From assembly GCA_937868765.1 (NCBI GenBank), contig CALMNL010000006.1, positions 124,001-188,000 on the forward strand: 64,000 bases of DNA, read 5' to 3'. A program made the translations under genes and the position numbers. This DNA is from an uncultured Desulfatitalea sp. (GTDB lineage Bacteria; Desulfobacterota; Desulfobacteria; Desulfobacterales; Desulfosarcinaceae). Position 1 is the first letter of the stretch. The number at the start of each line of letters is the position of its first letter. This document shows, in pieces, positions 52,248-63,339 of the stretch. Below the pieces are notes generated by a model, which saw only the letters and a program-made list of their open reading frames with translations, had not been told where the DNA came from and ran no database searches.

Positions 52248-52808
52248 ATGCGCGCCTTCATCGCCTTCGAACTGCCGCCCGAGGTGCTGCAGCTGGCGGC
52301 CGACCTGCAGGCGCGTCTGCAGCGCCAGGGGCTGAAAATGCGTTGGGTGCGGCCGGGCAACATGCATCTGACCCTCCGCTTCCTGGGCGAAATCCCTCCC
52401 GCCCAGACGGCCGCGCTGGCCGAGGCCATGCGCACGGCGGCCCGGGGGAGCACTCCGCTCCAGCTCAGCGCCCAGGGCATGGGGGTCTTTCCGGGCCTGC
52501 GCAAGCCGCGGGTGATGTGGATCGGCCTGGGTGGCCAGACCGACCGGCTTGAGCGGCTGGCGGAAGAATTGGCGGCGGCACTGATGCCGCTGGGCATTCC
52601 CCGGGAAGAGCGGCCTTTCAAGGCCCATCTGACCCTGGCGCGGATTCAGACCGCCCCGGACGCCCGGCTGCTGCAGGGGGCTCTCGAGAGTTGCGGGGCC
52701 TACGCCCCCCAGCCGTTTCCGGCTGCCGAAATGGTCCTCTTTCAAAGCGATTTGCGGCCCCAGGGGCCGATTTACACACCCCTTGCCAGAGCGGCGCTGG
52801 GTGAATAA
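52248..52808 (+). CDS. thpR: RNA 2',3'-cyclic phosphodiesterase (ThpR)
   Basis: 2H-phosphoesterase of 186 residues that opens 2',3'-cyclic phosphates on RNA in the cytoplasm; formerly called 2'-5' RNA ligase. Both catalytic HxTL motifs are visible: HLTLRFLGE near residue 42 and HLTLARIQ near residue 126. It starts 20 bases after the DUF39 gene and ends 22 bases before recA, so it is likely in one operon with recA. Confidence 0.94.
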   Translation: MRAFIAFELPPEVLQLAADLQARLQRQGLKMRWVRPGNMHLTLRFLGEIPPAQTAALAEAMRTAARGSTPLQLSAQGMGVFPGLRKPRVMWIGLGGQTDRLERLAEELAAALMPLGIPREERPFKAHLTLARIQTAPDARLLQGALESCGAYAPQPFPAAEMVLFQSDLRPQGPIYTPLARAALGE

Positions 52809-52830
52809 TAGATTTGTACGGGAGGTCAGC

Positions 52831-53868
<1,038 letters not shown>

Positions 53869-53936
53869 GGCAAGACGGCTGACGGATGAAGGAAGACGCG
53901 AGCGCTGCAGGGCGCAGCAAGGATGGTAACGTCGAC

Positions 53937-56564
53937 ATGACAGGCAATGAAATTCGCAAGATCTTTCTCGACTACTTCGAGAAGCACAACCACCGGGTGG
54001 TGCGCAGTTCTTCGCTGGTGCCCCAGGACGACCCGACGCTGCTGTTCACCAATGCCGGCATGGTGCAGTTCAAGCGCACCTTCATGGGCGAAGAAAAGCG
54101 CGACTACCTGCGCGCCGCCACCTCCCAGAAATGCGTGCGCGCCGGCGGAAAGCACAACGACCTGGACAACGTGGGCTACACCGCCCGGCACCATACCTTC
54201 TTCGAAATGCTGGGCAACTTCTCTTTCGGCGATTACTTCAAGGAGAAGGCCGTGGAGTTCGCCTGGGATCTTATGACCAACGGCTACGGCTTGCCCGCCG
54301 ACAAGCTCTGGGCTTCGGTCTACACCGACGACGACGAGGCCTACGACCTGTGGCACAAGAAGATCGGCATTCCCGCCGAGCGCATGGTGCGTCTGGGCAA
54401 GAAGGATAACTTCTGGGCCATGGGCGACACCGGACCTTGCGGTCCGTGCAGCGAGATCCACATCGATCGCGGCGCGGCCTTCGGCTGCGGCAAACCCGAC
54501 TGCGGCGTGGACTGCGACTGCGATCGCTTCCTGGAGATCTGGAACCTGGTCTTCATGCAGTTCAACCAGGATGCCGACGGCATGACCCCGCTGCCCAAGC
54601 CGAGCATCGACACCGGCATGGGCCTGGAGCGCCTGGCTTCCATTCTCCAGAAGAAGCCCACCAACTACGACACCGACCTGATCCGGCCGATCATCGCCCG
54701 CGCCGAGGAACTGGCCCAGCGCCCCTTCGGCCAGGATGCGGCCGTGGATGTGGCCATGAAGGTGATCGCCGACCACAGCCGGGCCGCCGCCTTTCTCATC
54801 GGCGACGGGGTGCTGCCCTCCAACGAGGGTCGCGGCTACGTGCTGCGGCGTATCATGCGCCGGGCCATCCGCTACGGCCGCAACATCGGCCTGGCCAAGC
54901 CCTTCCTGCACGAGACCGCCGCCACGGTTTTCGAGGTTATGAAGCCGGCCTACCCCGAGCTGAGCGAATCGTCGGCCTTCATCCGCAACGTGATCCTCAA
55001 CGAAGAGCAGCGCTTCATGGAGACCCTGGACAACGGGCTCAAACTGCTCAATGAGAGCCTGGCCGATCTGCGGGCCAAGGGCCGGAAGGAGATTCCCGGC
55101 GATTTGATCTTCAAGCTCTACGACACCTTCGGCTTTCCCGTGGACATCGTCCAGGACGTGGTGCGCGACACCGGCATGACCGTCGATCTCAAGGGCTTCG
55201 AGACCCACATGGAGGCCCAGCGCACCCGCAGCCGCGCCAAAGTCTCGTTCGATGCCATCGGCGATGCTTACAAGGGCCTGGCCGCCCAGGCGGTGAAGCC
55301 GGAATTCACCGGGTACCGCGGGCTGGAGGCGGCTTCCCAGGTATTGCTGCTGGCGCGGGACGGCCAGGAACTGCCCGAGGCCCTGGCCGGCGAGCAGGTG
55401 GAGGTGGTCACCGCCGCCACACCGTTCTACGGTGAAGCCGGCGGCCAGGTGGGCGATCAGGGCACGATCAAGGCCCAGGGCTTGACCCTGGCGGTGAACC
55501 GCACCATCAAGGACCCCACCGGCATGATTATCCACAAAGGCACCGTGGTCAGCGGCCGCATCGCCAAAGGCCAGACGGTCACCCTGAACGTGGATGCGGA
55601 CAAGCGCAAGGCCACGGCCTGCAACCACACCGCCACGCATCTGCTGCATGCGGCCCTGCGCCAGGTGCTGGGCGATCATGTCAAACAGGCCGGCTCGCTG
55701 GTGGCGCCCGACCGTTTGCGGTTCGACTTTTCCCACTTCGCCCAGGTGGCGCCCGAAAGCCTGGAGCGCATCGAAGCCATGGTCAATGCCGGCATCCGGG
55801 CCAACGTGCCGGTGGAAACCGTGGAGATGGACGCCGATGAAGCCCTGCAGTCCGGCGCCATGGCACTCTTCGAAGAGAAGTACGGCGACCGGGTGCGCGT
55901 GGTATCGCTGGCCGGCCTGAGCAAGGAGCTGTGCGGCGGGACCCATGTGAACCGCACGGGCGACATCGGACTGTTCAAGATCATCGCCGAAACCAGTGTG
56001 GCCGCCGGAGTACGGCGCATCGAGGCCCTGACCGGCGACGCGGCCCTGTCCCACGTCCAGGAAGCGGTGCGACAGATCCAGCAGGTGGGCCAGTTGCTGC
56101 GGGTCAAGCCCGAGGAGGCGGTGACCCGGGTACAACAGGTGATCAGCGGGCAGAAGGCCGCTGAAAAGGAGATCGAGAAGCTCAAGGCCTCCTTGGCCGA
56201 TACCAAGGCCCAGTCCGGTGAAGATGCGCCGCGCATGATCGACGGCGTGGCCGTGCTGGTCAAGCGCGTGGCCGTGGATTCGCCGGCGGCCCTGCGCGAT
56301 CTGGCCGACCGTTTCAAGGACCGGATCAAATCGGGGGTGGTGGTATTGGGCAGCGCGGCCGGAGAAAAGGCCCTGCTCATCGTCGGCGTCACCAAGGACC
56401 TGGAGAAACGCTTCCACGCCGGCCAGATCGTCAAGACCCTTTCGGCCCTGGTGGGCGGCGGCGGCGGCGGACGTCCCGACATGGCCCAGGCCGGCGGCAC
56501 CCAGCCGGAGAATCTGGATATGGCCCTGGAAAAAGCGTACGAGATAATTGGAGGCAACAAATAG
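53937..56564 (+). CDS. alaS: alanyl-tRNA synthetase
   Basis: Charges tRNA-Ala, 875 residues, matching the usual length. The class II catalytic domain starts with RKIFLDYFEKHNHRVV and contains FTNAGMVQFKRTF and the GLERLASIL motif 3. The editing domain has the HxxxH zinc ligands in CNHTATHLLHAAL and CGGTHV. The C-terminal glycine-rich GGGGGGRPDMAQAGG motif ends the C-Ala domain. The ATG at 53937 (residues beginning TGNEIRK) is preferred over an upstream ATG at 53886. It follows recA as in many bacteria. Confidence 0.97.
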   Translation: MTGNEIRKIFLDYFEKHNHRVVRSSSLVPQDDPTLLFTNAGMVQFKRTFMGEEKRDYLRAATSQKCVRAGGKHNDLDNVGYTARHHTFFEMLGNFSFGDYFKEKAVEFAWDLMTNGYGLPADKLWASVYTDDDEAYDLWHKKIGIPAERMVRLGKKDNFWAMGDTGPCGPCSEIHIDRGAAFGCGKPDCGVDCDCDRFLEIWNLVFMQFNQDADGMTPLPKPSIDTGMGLERLASILQKKPTNYDTDLIRPIIARAEELAQRPFGQDAAVDVAMKVIADHSRAAAFLIGDGVLPSNEGRGYVLRRIMRRAIRYGRNIGLAKPFLHETAATVFEVMKPAYPELSESSAFIRNVILNEEQRFMETLDNGLKLLNESLADLRAKGRKEIPGDLIFKLYDTFGFPVDIVQDVVRDTGMTVDLKGFETHMEAQRTRSRAKVSFDAIGDAYKGLAAQAVKPEFTGYRGLEAASQVLLLARDGQELPEALAGEQVEVVTAATPFYGEAGGQVGDQGTIKAQGLTLAVNRTIKDPTGMIIHKGTVVSGRIAKGQTVTLNVDADKRKATACNHTATHLLHAALRQVLGDHVKQAGSLVAPDRLRFDFSHFAQVAPESLERIEAMVNAGIRANVPVETVEMDADEALQSGAMALFEEKYGDRVRVVSLAGLSKELCGGTHVNRTGDIGLFKIIAETSVAAGVRRIEALTGDAALSHVQEAVRQIQQVGQLLRVKPEEAVTRVQQVISGQKAAEKEIEKLKASLADTKAQSGEDAPRMIDGVAVLVKRVAVDSPAALRDLADRFKDRIKSGVVVLGSAAGEKALLIVGVTKDLEKRFHAGQIVKTLSALVGGGGGGRPDMAQAGGTQPENLDMALEKAYEIIGGNK

Positions 56565-56654
56565 AGTGATTTTAGGCTTCAGGTGTCAGGTTTTAAGTGG
56601 TGGATGGGGGCGATTCAAAACAAAAGAGGTCAGTCGGTCCCGCGAAAATAGAAA

Positions 56655-56692
56655 TAGAAAAAGGCGCTCGCAAGAGCGCCTTTGCTTTTTCA
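56655..56692. terminator. bidirectional terminator between alaS and cheX
   Basis: AAAGGCGCTC (56660-56669) and GAGCGCCTTT (56674-56683) form a perfect 10-base stem with a GCAA tetraloop. CTTTTTC follows on the plus strand and TTTTTCTATTTC on the minus strand, so it can end both the alaS and the convergent cheX transcripts. Confidence 0.9.
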
Positions 56693-56708
56693 GGAAGGGG
56701 AAACGCGC

Positions 56709-57167
56709 CTACTCTTTGACTTTCAGGGCCACTTCGATGATCATTTCGCCTTTGTCGGTGGTGCAGGGGATGGTGATGATGGGGATGCCCGAGGGGTAGC
56801 TCACCTTGTGCTTGCCCACCACCACGCTGGGCACCGAAATGGCGTTGTCGTTGCTGGGAAAGTCGGTCTTGGCATTGCCGGCGATCATGTTGGCGATTTC
56901 GCCGATGGCATCGGTGCATACCTCGTCCAACTCTTGAACTTCTTCTCCGATGAGCACCGAAACCAGTTGAAAGGCCACGGCCTGGGAGAGGCTGATGACC
57001 ACGCAACCGCTTACGTTGCCCGACAGGCCGATGATGCTGCTGATCTCATGGGGGACTTCGTTGTCCTTTTTCAAGATCGGCTTGCCCAGGGAAAAGGGGA
57101 CGGTGATCATGGTCTCGAAGACCCGTTTGACCGCCACCACGAACGGTTTGATATAGTTTGGATCCAT
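56709..57167 (-). CDS. cheX: CheX-like chemotaxis phosphatase / phosphatase-fold protein
   Basis: A 152-residue protein of the CheX/CheC/FliY family, which dephosphorylates CheY-P. The conserved ExxN active-site pattern lies in DAIGEIANMIAGNAKTDF near residue 90; only one such helix is present, as in CheX. No chemotaxis genes surround it, so the partner receiver may be elsewhere, such as a single-domain receiver. It is convergent with alaS across the terminator. The 229-base gap upstream to dapB shows no gene. Confidence 0.88.
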   Translation of the reverse strand: MDPNYIKPFVVAVKRVFETMITVPFSLGKPILKKDNEVPHEISSIIGLSGNVSGCVVISLSQAVAFQLVSVLIGEEVQELDEVCTDAIGEIANMIAGNAKTDFPSNDNAISVPSVVVGKHKVSYPSGIPIITIPCTTDKGEMIIEVALKVKE

Positions 57168-57396
57168 GCTTTAGGTACCTCTGCCTTCGCTTTTCTGCTG
57201 ATACAACCACTCCCTGGTCGGGAGTTGCCGCGTCCATGGCACTCTGCTCACGGCGCCAGGCGCCGCGTCACAGCTATCATCGGCATATAAAATGCAGACT
57301 TTACCCCCATACGTCTCTTTTTTCGCTGACAAGGGGTTCCGGCTGCCGACAGCCGCCATGGCGGGTGCCGCATGGGCGAGGTCATCCCTGCGGCGG

Positions 57397-58236
57397 TCAG
57401 AGGGCGGCACCGGCCTTGAGCACGTCGATCATCGAGAAGGCCTTGCCCCGAATTCCCTGGGCGATCTTGTCGGCCAGAAAACAGACCGCATCCTTGGTGC
57501 CGTCGCCATAGACATCCCGTCCGTTGACATTATGGGTGAATTCGAAGCGCACGGTGCTGTCGGGCGAAACCAGGGCATAGGTGTGCCAGGCATGGCCGGA
57601 CAGATGGGAGGGCGGCACGCCCCAGAGGTTGAGCTGGCGCTCGGGGTCGCGCTCCTTCTCGATCTGGTCGGGTCCGAAGGGGATGCCCATGCGGTTGAAG
57701 CAGGTGACCATGGCCTTGGCCGTTCCGCTGGTATCGGCCTTGCCGGCCTGGTGGCTCTCGCGGATGGTGAGCCGGTAGCCTTTGAACAGGTTGGGGAAGT
57801 TTTCGGCGGCGTAGGTCATCATGGCCTGGAAGCCCACGATCTGCTTGGCCATGTTGGGAGCGATGACAGCTACGTTGTCGCTCGCCACCACGCTGGCCAG
57901 CAGCCGCTCGCGGTCGCCGCCCGTGGTGCCCATCACGAAGGGCAGTTTGTGACGGCAGTAGAATTCGGCATTGGCGTTCACGGCCGTGGGGTGGGTGAAG
58001 TCCACGGTGATGAAGGGCGGCTGGGCGGCAATGATGGCCGCCATGCGCACCTCCCGTGCTTCCGGCCGGATCAATTCAATGGTGAGCGAATCCACCACGA
58101 CCTCTTTGGCATCGATATCCGGCCCGGTGAAGGCGTACGGCAACACCTTGAAGCGGCCGTCGGCGATGAAGTGCCGGGCGATGACTGTGGTTACGTTACC
58201 GGGCAATCCGTTGATCATGACGTGGATGGTGGACAT
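57397..58236 (-). CDS. dapB: 4-hydroxy-tetrahydrodipicolinate reductase, plant-type DapB
   Basis: NAD(P)H-dependent step of lysine/diaminopimelate synthesis. The 279-residue protein starts at ATG 58236, which has a GGGAGG site. The N-terminal cofactor loop is NGLPGNV rather than the usual GxxGRMG, but TVDFTHPTAVNANAEF, VMGTTGGD and RESHQAGKADTSGTAKA match the plant-type DapB group, including the catalytic Lys in the KADTSGT segment. It follows the MurU-AmgK gene by 47 bases. Confidence 0.9.
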   Translation of the reverse strand: MSTIHVMINGLPGNVTTVIARHFIADGRFKVLPYAFTGPDIDAKEVVVDSLTIELIRPEAREVRMAAIIAAQPPFITVDFTHPTAVNANAEFYCRHKLPFVMGTTGGDRERLLASVVASDNVAVIAPNMAKQIVGFQAMMTYAAENFPNLFKGYRLTIRESHQAGKADTSGTAKAMVTCFNRMGIPFGPDQIEKERDPERQLNLWGVPPSHLSGHAWHTYALVSPDSTVRFEFTHNVNGRDVYGDGTKDAVCFLADKIAQGIRGKAFSMIDVLKAGAAL

Positions 58237-58283
58237 GGGAAACCTCCCTCGTTGGGGTGCCGGCCAGGCCGGGACCCGGATGG

Positions 58284-59978
58284 TCAAGCGTTAGCGCGTC
58301 GTGTCGCTTCGGTCGCCACCTCGGTCAGGCGGGGCAGGGGCACACCTGCTTCGGACAGCCGGCGGTTCAGGGTGGCCAGGGCCTGGGGGATATGCGTCTC
58401 GAATCCTCGTTTGCCTTTGACTCGGCTCAGAAAACCGAAGGCCCCCAGCATCTGCAGGTTGCGCGTCAGGGCGCAGTATTCGTAGCCCCGCAGGAAAGCC
58501 TGGACATCCAGGCCTGTCCGTCCGGCCAGGACCTTCACGGCGTAGGCCAGCAACCGCTCCTGCTCGGCCGGGCCCAGGGCCACGTAGGGGTCGATGAGCA
58601 ACGAGGCCAGGTCGTACTGTAGCGGCCCCAGCCGGCCGCCCTGGAAATCGATGAAGCAGATCCGGTCGCCCTGGAGCATGATGTTGCGCGACTGCAGGTC
58701 GCGGTGCATGAATCCCATCCGGCCGAAACGCAGGGCCCCCACGGCCAGTTGCTCGAATTCGGAGGCCAGTTCGTCATAGGAGGCCTTCTGTGCCAGGTAT
58801 CCGTTGAGAAAGGCCTCCACGAAATAACGGCACTCCCTTTCCAGGATCACGCCGCGGTCATAATGGGCGGTCTGCCAGGTCCAGGCCGTGTCAAATTCTT
58901 TTGCGCCTTCCAGGGCCATGGGCATCCAGGCGTCGATCACCTTGCGGTAGAGTGCCTGCCGCGCCTCGGGGGCCGCTGTCCGGGCTGCATCCTGCAAGTG
59001 CAGATTGCCCAGATCCTCCAGGAAGACCAGTCCGGCAAAGGTGTCATGGAGATAGATGCGCGGCACCGAAACCCCTCTGGCGTGCAGGTGGCGACCGATA
59101 TGCACGAAAGCGTCGGCCTCCTGGCGGCCGTCCGGCTGGGCGCAGATGCCATGGTCGGCCAGGATCAGGCTCCGGCCCCCAGCTTCCAGCCGATGCCAGT
59201 GCCGGTCCGAGCCGTCCCCCTGGAGCGGCTGCACTTCCGCCGGGGCGTTTGGCCGGCGGCCAAAGGCGGTTTCGAAGGCAATGGGCACCATGTGATCCAG
59301 GGCCGTGCGCCGATAGCTTTCAGGGGTACCAATATCTTGCCAGTAATGGTCGCGGACAATCAAGGCTTTTATGCCGAGGCCGGCTCGCAGCATGGCGCCA
59401 TATGTGTCGATGATATGGGCGGGTCCCGCAGGCGGTAGGAAGTCGAGCACCCGGGAGGAGACCACATGGATGCCGGTGAAGGCCAGCAGGCGGTGGTCGG
59501 CGCCGCTGGGCCGGGAGGGATCGAAGCCCCGGACCCAATCGGCCGGATCTACGAACACCGAATTGAAACGGGCAAAGTCGTGCATCACCATGGTCACGGC
59601 GCCGCCGTGGGTACCGTGGAAGGCAAACACCCGGGCCAGATCGATGTCGGTAACGATGTCGCTGTTGACCACCAGCAGCGGGCCTTCGTCCTGCCAGAAA
59701 TCGGCCACGTTGCGGATGGCCCCGCCGGTGCCCAATATTTCGGGTTCATGGCGTGTCGATACGGGGATGGCGTAGGATCGGCCGGCCAGGAAGCGCTCGA
59801 TCTGCTCGGGGTGATAGTGCGTGTTGATCATCACCGCCCGGCAGCCGGCCTGGCGGAGTCGCTCCACCGTGAGGTCCAGAACCGGGCGGCCATTGAGCGT
59901 GAACAAGGGTTTGGGGGTGTGCCGGGTGTACGGCAGCAGGCGCGTGCCCAGTCCGGCGGCAAGTATCAAGGCCTTCAT
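58284..59978 (-). CDS. fused MurU-like nucleotidyltransferase and AmgK-like sugar kinase
   Basis: A 564-residue two-domain protein. Residues 1-~230 are a sugar-1-phosphate nucleotidyltransferase (LAAGLGTRLLPYTRHTPKPL, VVNSDI, YWQDIGTPESYRR). Residues ~250-564 are an aminoglycoside phosphotransferase-fold kinase with HRDLQSRN at 425-432 and the metal-binding IDFQ near 448. In Pseudomonas, AmgK and MurU are separate proteins that phosphorylate N-acetylmuramic acid and convert it to UDP-MurNAc in a cell-wall recycling bypass. The fusion of both steps strongly supports that role, but other sugars are possible. Confidence 0.85.
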   Translation of the reverse strand: MKALILAAGLGTRLLPYTRHTPKPLFTLNGRPVLDLTVERLRQAGCRAVMINTHYHPEQIERFLAGRSYAIPVSTRHEPEILGTGGAIRNVADFWQDEGPLLVVNSDIVTDIDLARVFAFHGTHGGAVTMVMHDFARFNSVFVDPADWVRGFDPSRPSGADHRLLAFTGIHVVSSRVLDFLPPAGPAHIIDTYGAMLRAGLGIKALIVRDHYWQDIGTPESYRRTALDHMVPIAFETAFGRRPNAPAEVQPLQGDGSDRHWHRLEAGGRSLILADHGICAQPDGRQEADAFVHIGRHLHARGVSVPRIYLHDTFAGLVFLEDLGNLHLQDAARTAAPEARQALYRKVIDAWMPMALEGAKEFDTAWTWQTAHYDRGVILERECRYFVEAFLNGYLAQKASYDELASEFEQLAVGALRFGRMGFMHRDLQSRNIMLQGDRICFIDFQGGRLGPLQYDLASLLIDPYVALGPAEQERLLAYAVKVLAGRTGLDVQAFLRGYEYCALTRNLQMLGAFGFLSRVKGKRGFETHIPQALATLNRRLSEAGVPLPRLTEVATEATRRANA

Positions 59979-60062
59979 CGGCTATTCCTGGTCCCGGTGC
60001 GGTGCCGGGCATTCAAGGGGTGTCCGTCCAGTGGTCGCGCAGGTCCGTCCTGCCGGCCTTGA

Positions 60063-62702
60063 TTACTGTCTTATCACCTGCATGAAGTTGCGGATATCGT
60101 TTTCATAGGGCTCGATTTTTCCGACGTTCTCGGCGCCCCGGATGCCGTGGCTGGTGAAATAGCTGATGCCGTTCTCGTAGTTGATCTTGGAGAGCGATTC
60201 GCTCAACGCCAGCTCATGTTGCTTGAGCATGGCGCGGCCCAGGTTCTGGATCTTCTTCATACGGTCCTCGCCGCCGGCGTCCGCCCGGGGGGTCTGTTTG
60301 AAAAAATGGAGCACCACCCAGTAGGACTCGAAATAGGTCAGCAGAAAACGGGCGAAGAGTTTGAGCTTACGGAAGCCCACCGATGTCAGTTGATAGGTGT
60401 CCGGCAAGGTGGGGTGAGGGATCAGGATAGCGTCGTCGATGAAAGATTTGATGTTCCGGCGCACGGAACGCTCGGCCGGCACGCCCAGATCGAAGGCGAA
60501 TTCGTACTTGAACAGATCCTGCAGGTAGCGGTAGCGGTCGTGCAGGCAGGCCGAAGAGAACTGGAAGGCGTCCTTCTCCAGGATGGCGGCAGCGACCAGG
60601 GCCGCCGGTATGAAATATGCGACTGCATTGTTCTTGTAGTACTCCAGCTGCAAGCGTTTCTGGGCCGGCAACGCGTACTGGGCCGTTTCCGCCGGCACGT
60701 TCTTCTCGCTGCCGGGCAGCTCGATGATCTTGCGCTGGATGTAATCTTCCAGGGCATGCTGGCAGGCCCGCTGGGGGTCTATGAGCAGGGTGTCGGTCAG
60801 CTTGGCGTTCTGGGACGCGAGCAGGGTCGTGTAGGTTTCCACGTTCTGCATCAGATCTTCGCTGGTAAAGCGCGGGGTCGCGCAGTTGAGGGCCGCGGAG
60901 GCCACCAGGGCATGGGGGGTGACCACGCTCATCTGGTCAATGGCGTTGATGATGCGCCAGCCCAGGTTGCGGCACAAAGCGTTCTGCTCCTTGGTGGGCA
61001 TCTCCTCCAGGGTGGTGTCGTTCTCCGCCAGCAGTTCCTTGAGCGAAATGGGCTCGTGGAAATTGATGTAGATCTTGCCATAGCGTCGCTTGAGGAAGCG
61101 GCGCGCACGCAGCACCTGGGAGATGTTCTCCGGCTCCTTCTTGCCGCCGGTGACCTCCTGCAGGTAGGCGGTCTCCTCCAGCACGCGGTCGTAACCGATG
61201 AAGACCGGTACAAAGATCATGTCCGGACAGGCGTGCTCCTTGTAGGCGTTGAAGAGCAGGGTCAGCAGGCCGAGCTTGGGCATCAACAGCTTGCCCGTGC
61301 GGCTGCGGCCGCCTTCGATGAACAGCTCGATGTTGAACCCTTCTTCCAGCAGTTTGTAGATATACTCCGCGAACACCTTGGCGTAGACCACGGCACCGCT
61401 GAACGAGCGGCGCACGAAGAACGCTCCGCCGGCCCGGAACATCGGGCCCATGGGCCAGAAAGAAAGATTCTTGCCGGCGGCGGTGTGCGGTGCCGGCATG
61501 TTGTTGATGGAGAAGATGTAAGAGAGGATCAGGTAATCCATATGGCTTTTATGGCAGGGGATCAGAATGAGCGGCCCCTTGAGGGATTGGGCCTTGAGCC
61601 GCTGAAGGCCCTCTTTGTCCACCATGACCCCGTCGAACATCGTGTCCAGCAGCCAGCTGACCGGTTTGGCGGCGCAGCCGACGAAAAAGTGGTTGTACTT
61701 GGCGGCGATTTCGTCCAGGTAGCTGTCGGCCTGCTTGCGCACCTCGTGCAGGGGCAATTTTCGGCTTTCGGAATGCTGGGTGAGAAATTGCCGCAGACGC
61801 TGACTGGAAAGAATGCTCTCCTTGAACTCTTCGTGGGATTTGATCACCGGGCCGGTGATGCTCTGACGGTGACGGTTGTGCTGGGTGAGCAGCTGGCGTC
61901 GCAGCATGAGGGCCTGGTACTCCGTGCTCTCCTCCGACTTCTGGGCCACCTCGATGAAGCGCCGCAGATCCAGCGGTTGGGAGACTTCCACGAAAACCTT
62001 GTTCGGCGTGCTGAACAGGATCAGCAGGCGTCGGATCAGGCCGGGCCGCTGCTCGGACCCCAGGAAGAGATCACGAAGGCGCGGGTACGGCGGCGCCGGG
62101 TTTTTGCTGAAGAACATCAGATGGGGGATCAGAAAAATCGGGCGATCGCTGGCTTTCTGCAGCTCGATGAGGAACCGCAGCGGGTCTCGCTGGGCTTTGA
62201 CGAAACGCCGGTAGAAACCGTGTTTTTCCACCAGGGGCAAAATGGCTGCCCGGCCGTCGAGCAACTGTTCCTGCCAGAAACCGTTCTCGTAAGGATCGAG
62301 CCATTTGCGTCGGGTGATGAGCCAGTCCAGGTGGGCCAGAAGGCAGCGCGCGACCCGGCTCAAGGGCTGCAGCAGCCAGGGACGCAGGCCGAAGCCGAGC
62401 TCGGGCACCGGCACTTTCTCCTGCTGATAGCGGGTATGGTAGAACAGGTACTCGAAGTGACTGCGGAACTTGATCGTATAGATCAACACCGCCTGGGCCG
62501 GCAATTGACGCAGGATTTCCAGGTGGGGCCGCTCCATGGTGATGCCGTTGAAGAAGCGCTTGAGCAGCCAGCCTGCCAGCCCGCTGCGCGGGGGAAGTTG
62601 AAACAGAAAATGGTTGTGGCTGCCCTTGAGCAGTCGCGATATGAATTTGCGCCAGCGGTCTCCCAAGGAGGCCTGGCCCGGAGAATTCGGTGTGGTGGAC
62701 AT
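60063..62702 (-). CDS. plsB: glycerol-3-phosphate 1-O-acyltransferase (PlsB)
   Basis: Membrane-associated first step of phospholipid synthesis, acylating sn-1 of glycerol 3-phosphate. The protein has 879 residues, slightly longer than E. coli PlsB. The acyltransferase blocks are clear: HKSHMDYL (HX4D) near residue 385, FIEGGRSRTGK and VPVFIGYDRVLEE. The ATG at 62702 is chosen for an AAGG site and because it gives the usual N-terminus; an in-frame start at 62792 is weaker. It begins the minus-strand plsB, MurU-AmgK, dapB run. Confidence 0.95.
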   Translation of the reverse strand: MSTTPNSPGQASLGDRWRKFISRLLKGSHNHFLFQLPPRSGLAGWLLKRFFNGITMERPHLEILRQLPAQAVLIYTIKFRSHFEYLFYHTRYQQEKVPVPELGFGLRPWLLQPLSRVARCLLAHLDWLITRRKWLDPYENGFWQEQLLDGRAAILPLVEKHGFYRRFVKAQRDPLRFLIELQKASDRPIFLIPHLMFFSKNPAPPYPRLRDLFLGSEQRPGLIRRLLILFSTPNKVFVEVSQPLDLRRFIEVAQKSEESTEYQALMLRRQLLTQHNRHRQSITGPVIKSHEEFKESILSSQRLRQFLTQHSESRKLPLHEVRKQADSYLDEIAAKYNHFFVGCAAKPVSWLLDTMFDGVMVDKEGLQRLKAQSLKGPLILIPCHKSHMDYLILSYIFSINNMPAPHTAAGKNLSFWPMGPMFRAGGAFFVRRSFSGAVVYAKVFAEYIYKLLEEGFNIELFIEGGRSRTGKLLMPKLGLLTLLFNAYKEHACPDMIFVPVFIGYDRVLEETAYLQEVTGGKKEPENISQVLRARRFLKRRYGKIYINFHEPISLKELLAENDTTLEEMPTKEQNALCRNLGWRIINAIDQMSVVTPHALVASAALNCATPRFTSEDLMQNVETYTTLLASQNAKLTDTLLIDPQRACQHALEDYIQRKIIELPGSEKNVPAETAQYALPAQKRLQLEYYKNNAVAYFIPAALVAAAILEKDAFQFSSACLHDRYRYLQDLFKYEFAFDLGVPAERSVRRNIKSFIDDAILIPHPTLPDTYQLTSVGFRKLKLFARFLLTYFESYWVVLHFFKQTPRADAGGEDRMKKIQNLGRAMLKQHELALSESLSKINYENGISYFTSHGIRGAENVGKIEPYENDIRNFMQVIRQ

Positions 62703-63037
62703 GAGCGTTCGCCTTATCGATGCATGTGTGCCGCCGGGATGGGGCCGATTCCAGCGGCACCGAAAACTATCAGAATCGATCCTCATTTGCAAATGGGGAT
62801 CGGCCGGGGCCGACGGGTGGGGTTTACTGCATAAAACCCGCTGTTTTCAAGATTAAAACCACGTCTCGGGCGGCTAAAAATAGACTTGCGCCGACCAGGG
62901 GCTTATGGTAATCCGAACACTCCGATAGCGATCCGCCGTAGGCTTCGAGCGCGGTCAAGACATCGGTGTTGACTTTTTTCCGGGGATTTTTTCCGTAACC
63001 TTAATGATATAGGCAAACAAAAGGAGGTGGGTGGTTT
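62703..63037. other. 335-base divergent intergenic region
   Basis: Separates plsB (minus) and the small membrane protein gene (plus). No gene or clear RNA was found. A TTGACT at 62969-62974 could be a -35 element, but no good -10 follows at the right spacing. AAAGGAGG at the right end serves the next gene. Confidence 0.4.
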
Positions 63038-63310
63038 ATGAAAACTTTGATAGGTGGCGCAGTCGCGGCAGTCCTCGGCCTTATCGGCCTGACCGTATGG
63101 TTCCCCGCATTTCTTCAGCTTCTGGCCGGTGCCATTCCCATCATGCTCTTGCTCGGTGGCGGACTTGCCATTTACCTGGGATTCGACGAACTGAAGGATT
63201 CCTGGAAGAAGGAAGATAGCGGCGCGGCCGAAAGCGCGGACGATCCGGGAAAATACAAACAAGAGATCGATGAGCTGAAAAAAGAGATCGAGACCCTGAA
63301 GAAGGCCTAA
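63038..63310 (+). CDS. small membrane protein with C-terminal coiled coil
   Basis: A 90-residue protein of unknown family. Two hydrophobic helices (about residues 5-24 and 27-47) end at a FDELKDSWKKED charged turn, then a ~25-residue coiled coil (YKQEIDELKKEIETLKKA) follows. A strong AAAGGAGG site and a downstream terminator show it is expressed alone. It may be a small membrane scaffold; no further role can be assigned. Confidence 0.75.
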   Translation: MKTLIGGAVAAVLGLIGLTVWFPAFLQLLAGAIPIMLLLGGGLAIYLGFDELKDSWKKEDSGAAESADDPGKYKQEIDELKKEIETLKKA

Positions 63311-63339
63311 GAAGCCGGCTTCAGCCCATAGCTCTTTAG

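Noticed and set aside
60147-62834. An 895-codon plus-strand frame opposite plsB
   Set aside because: Shadow of plsB; PlsB motifs on the minus strand are unambiguous.
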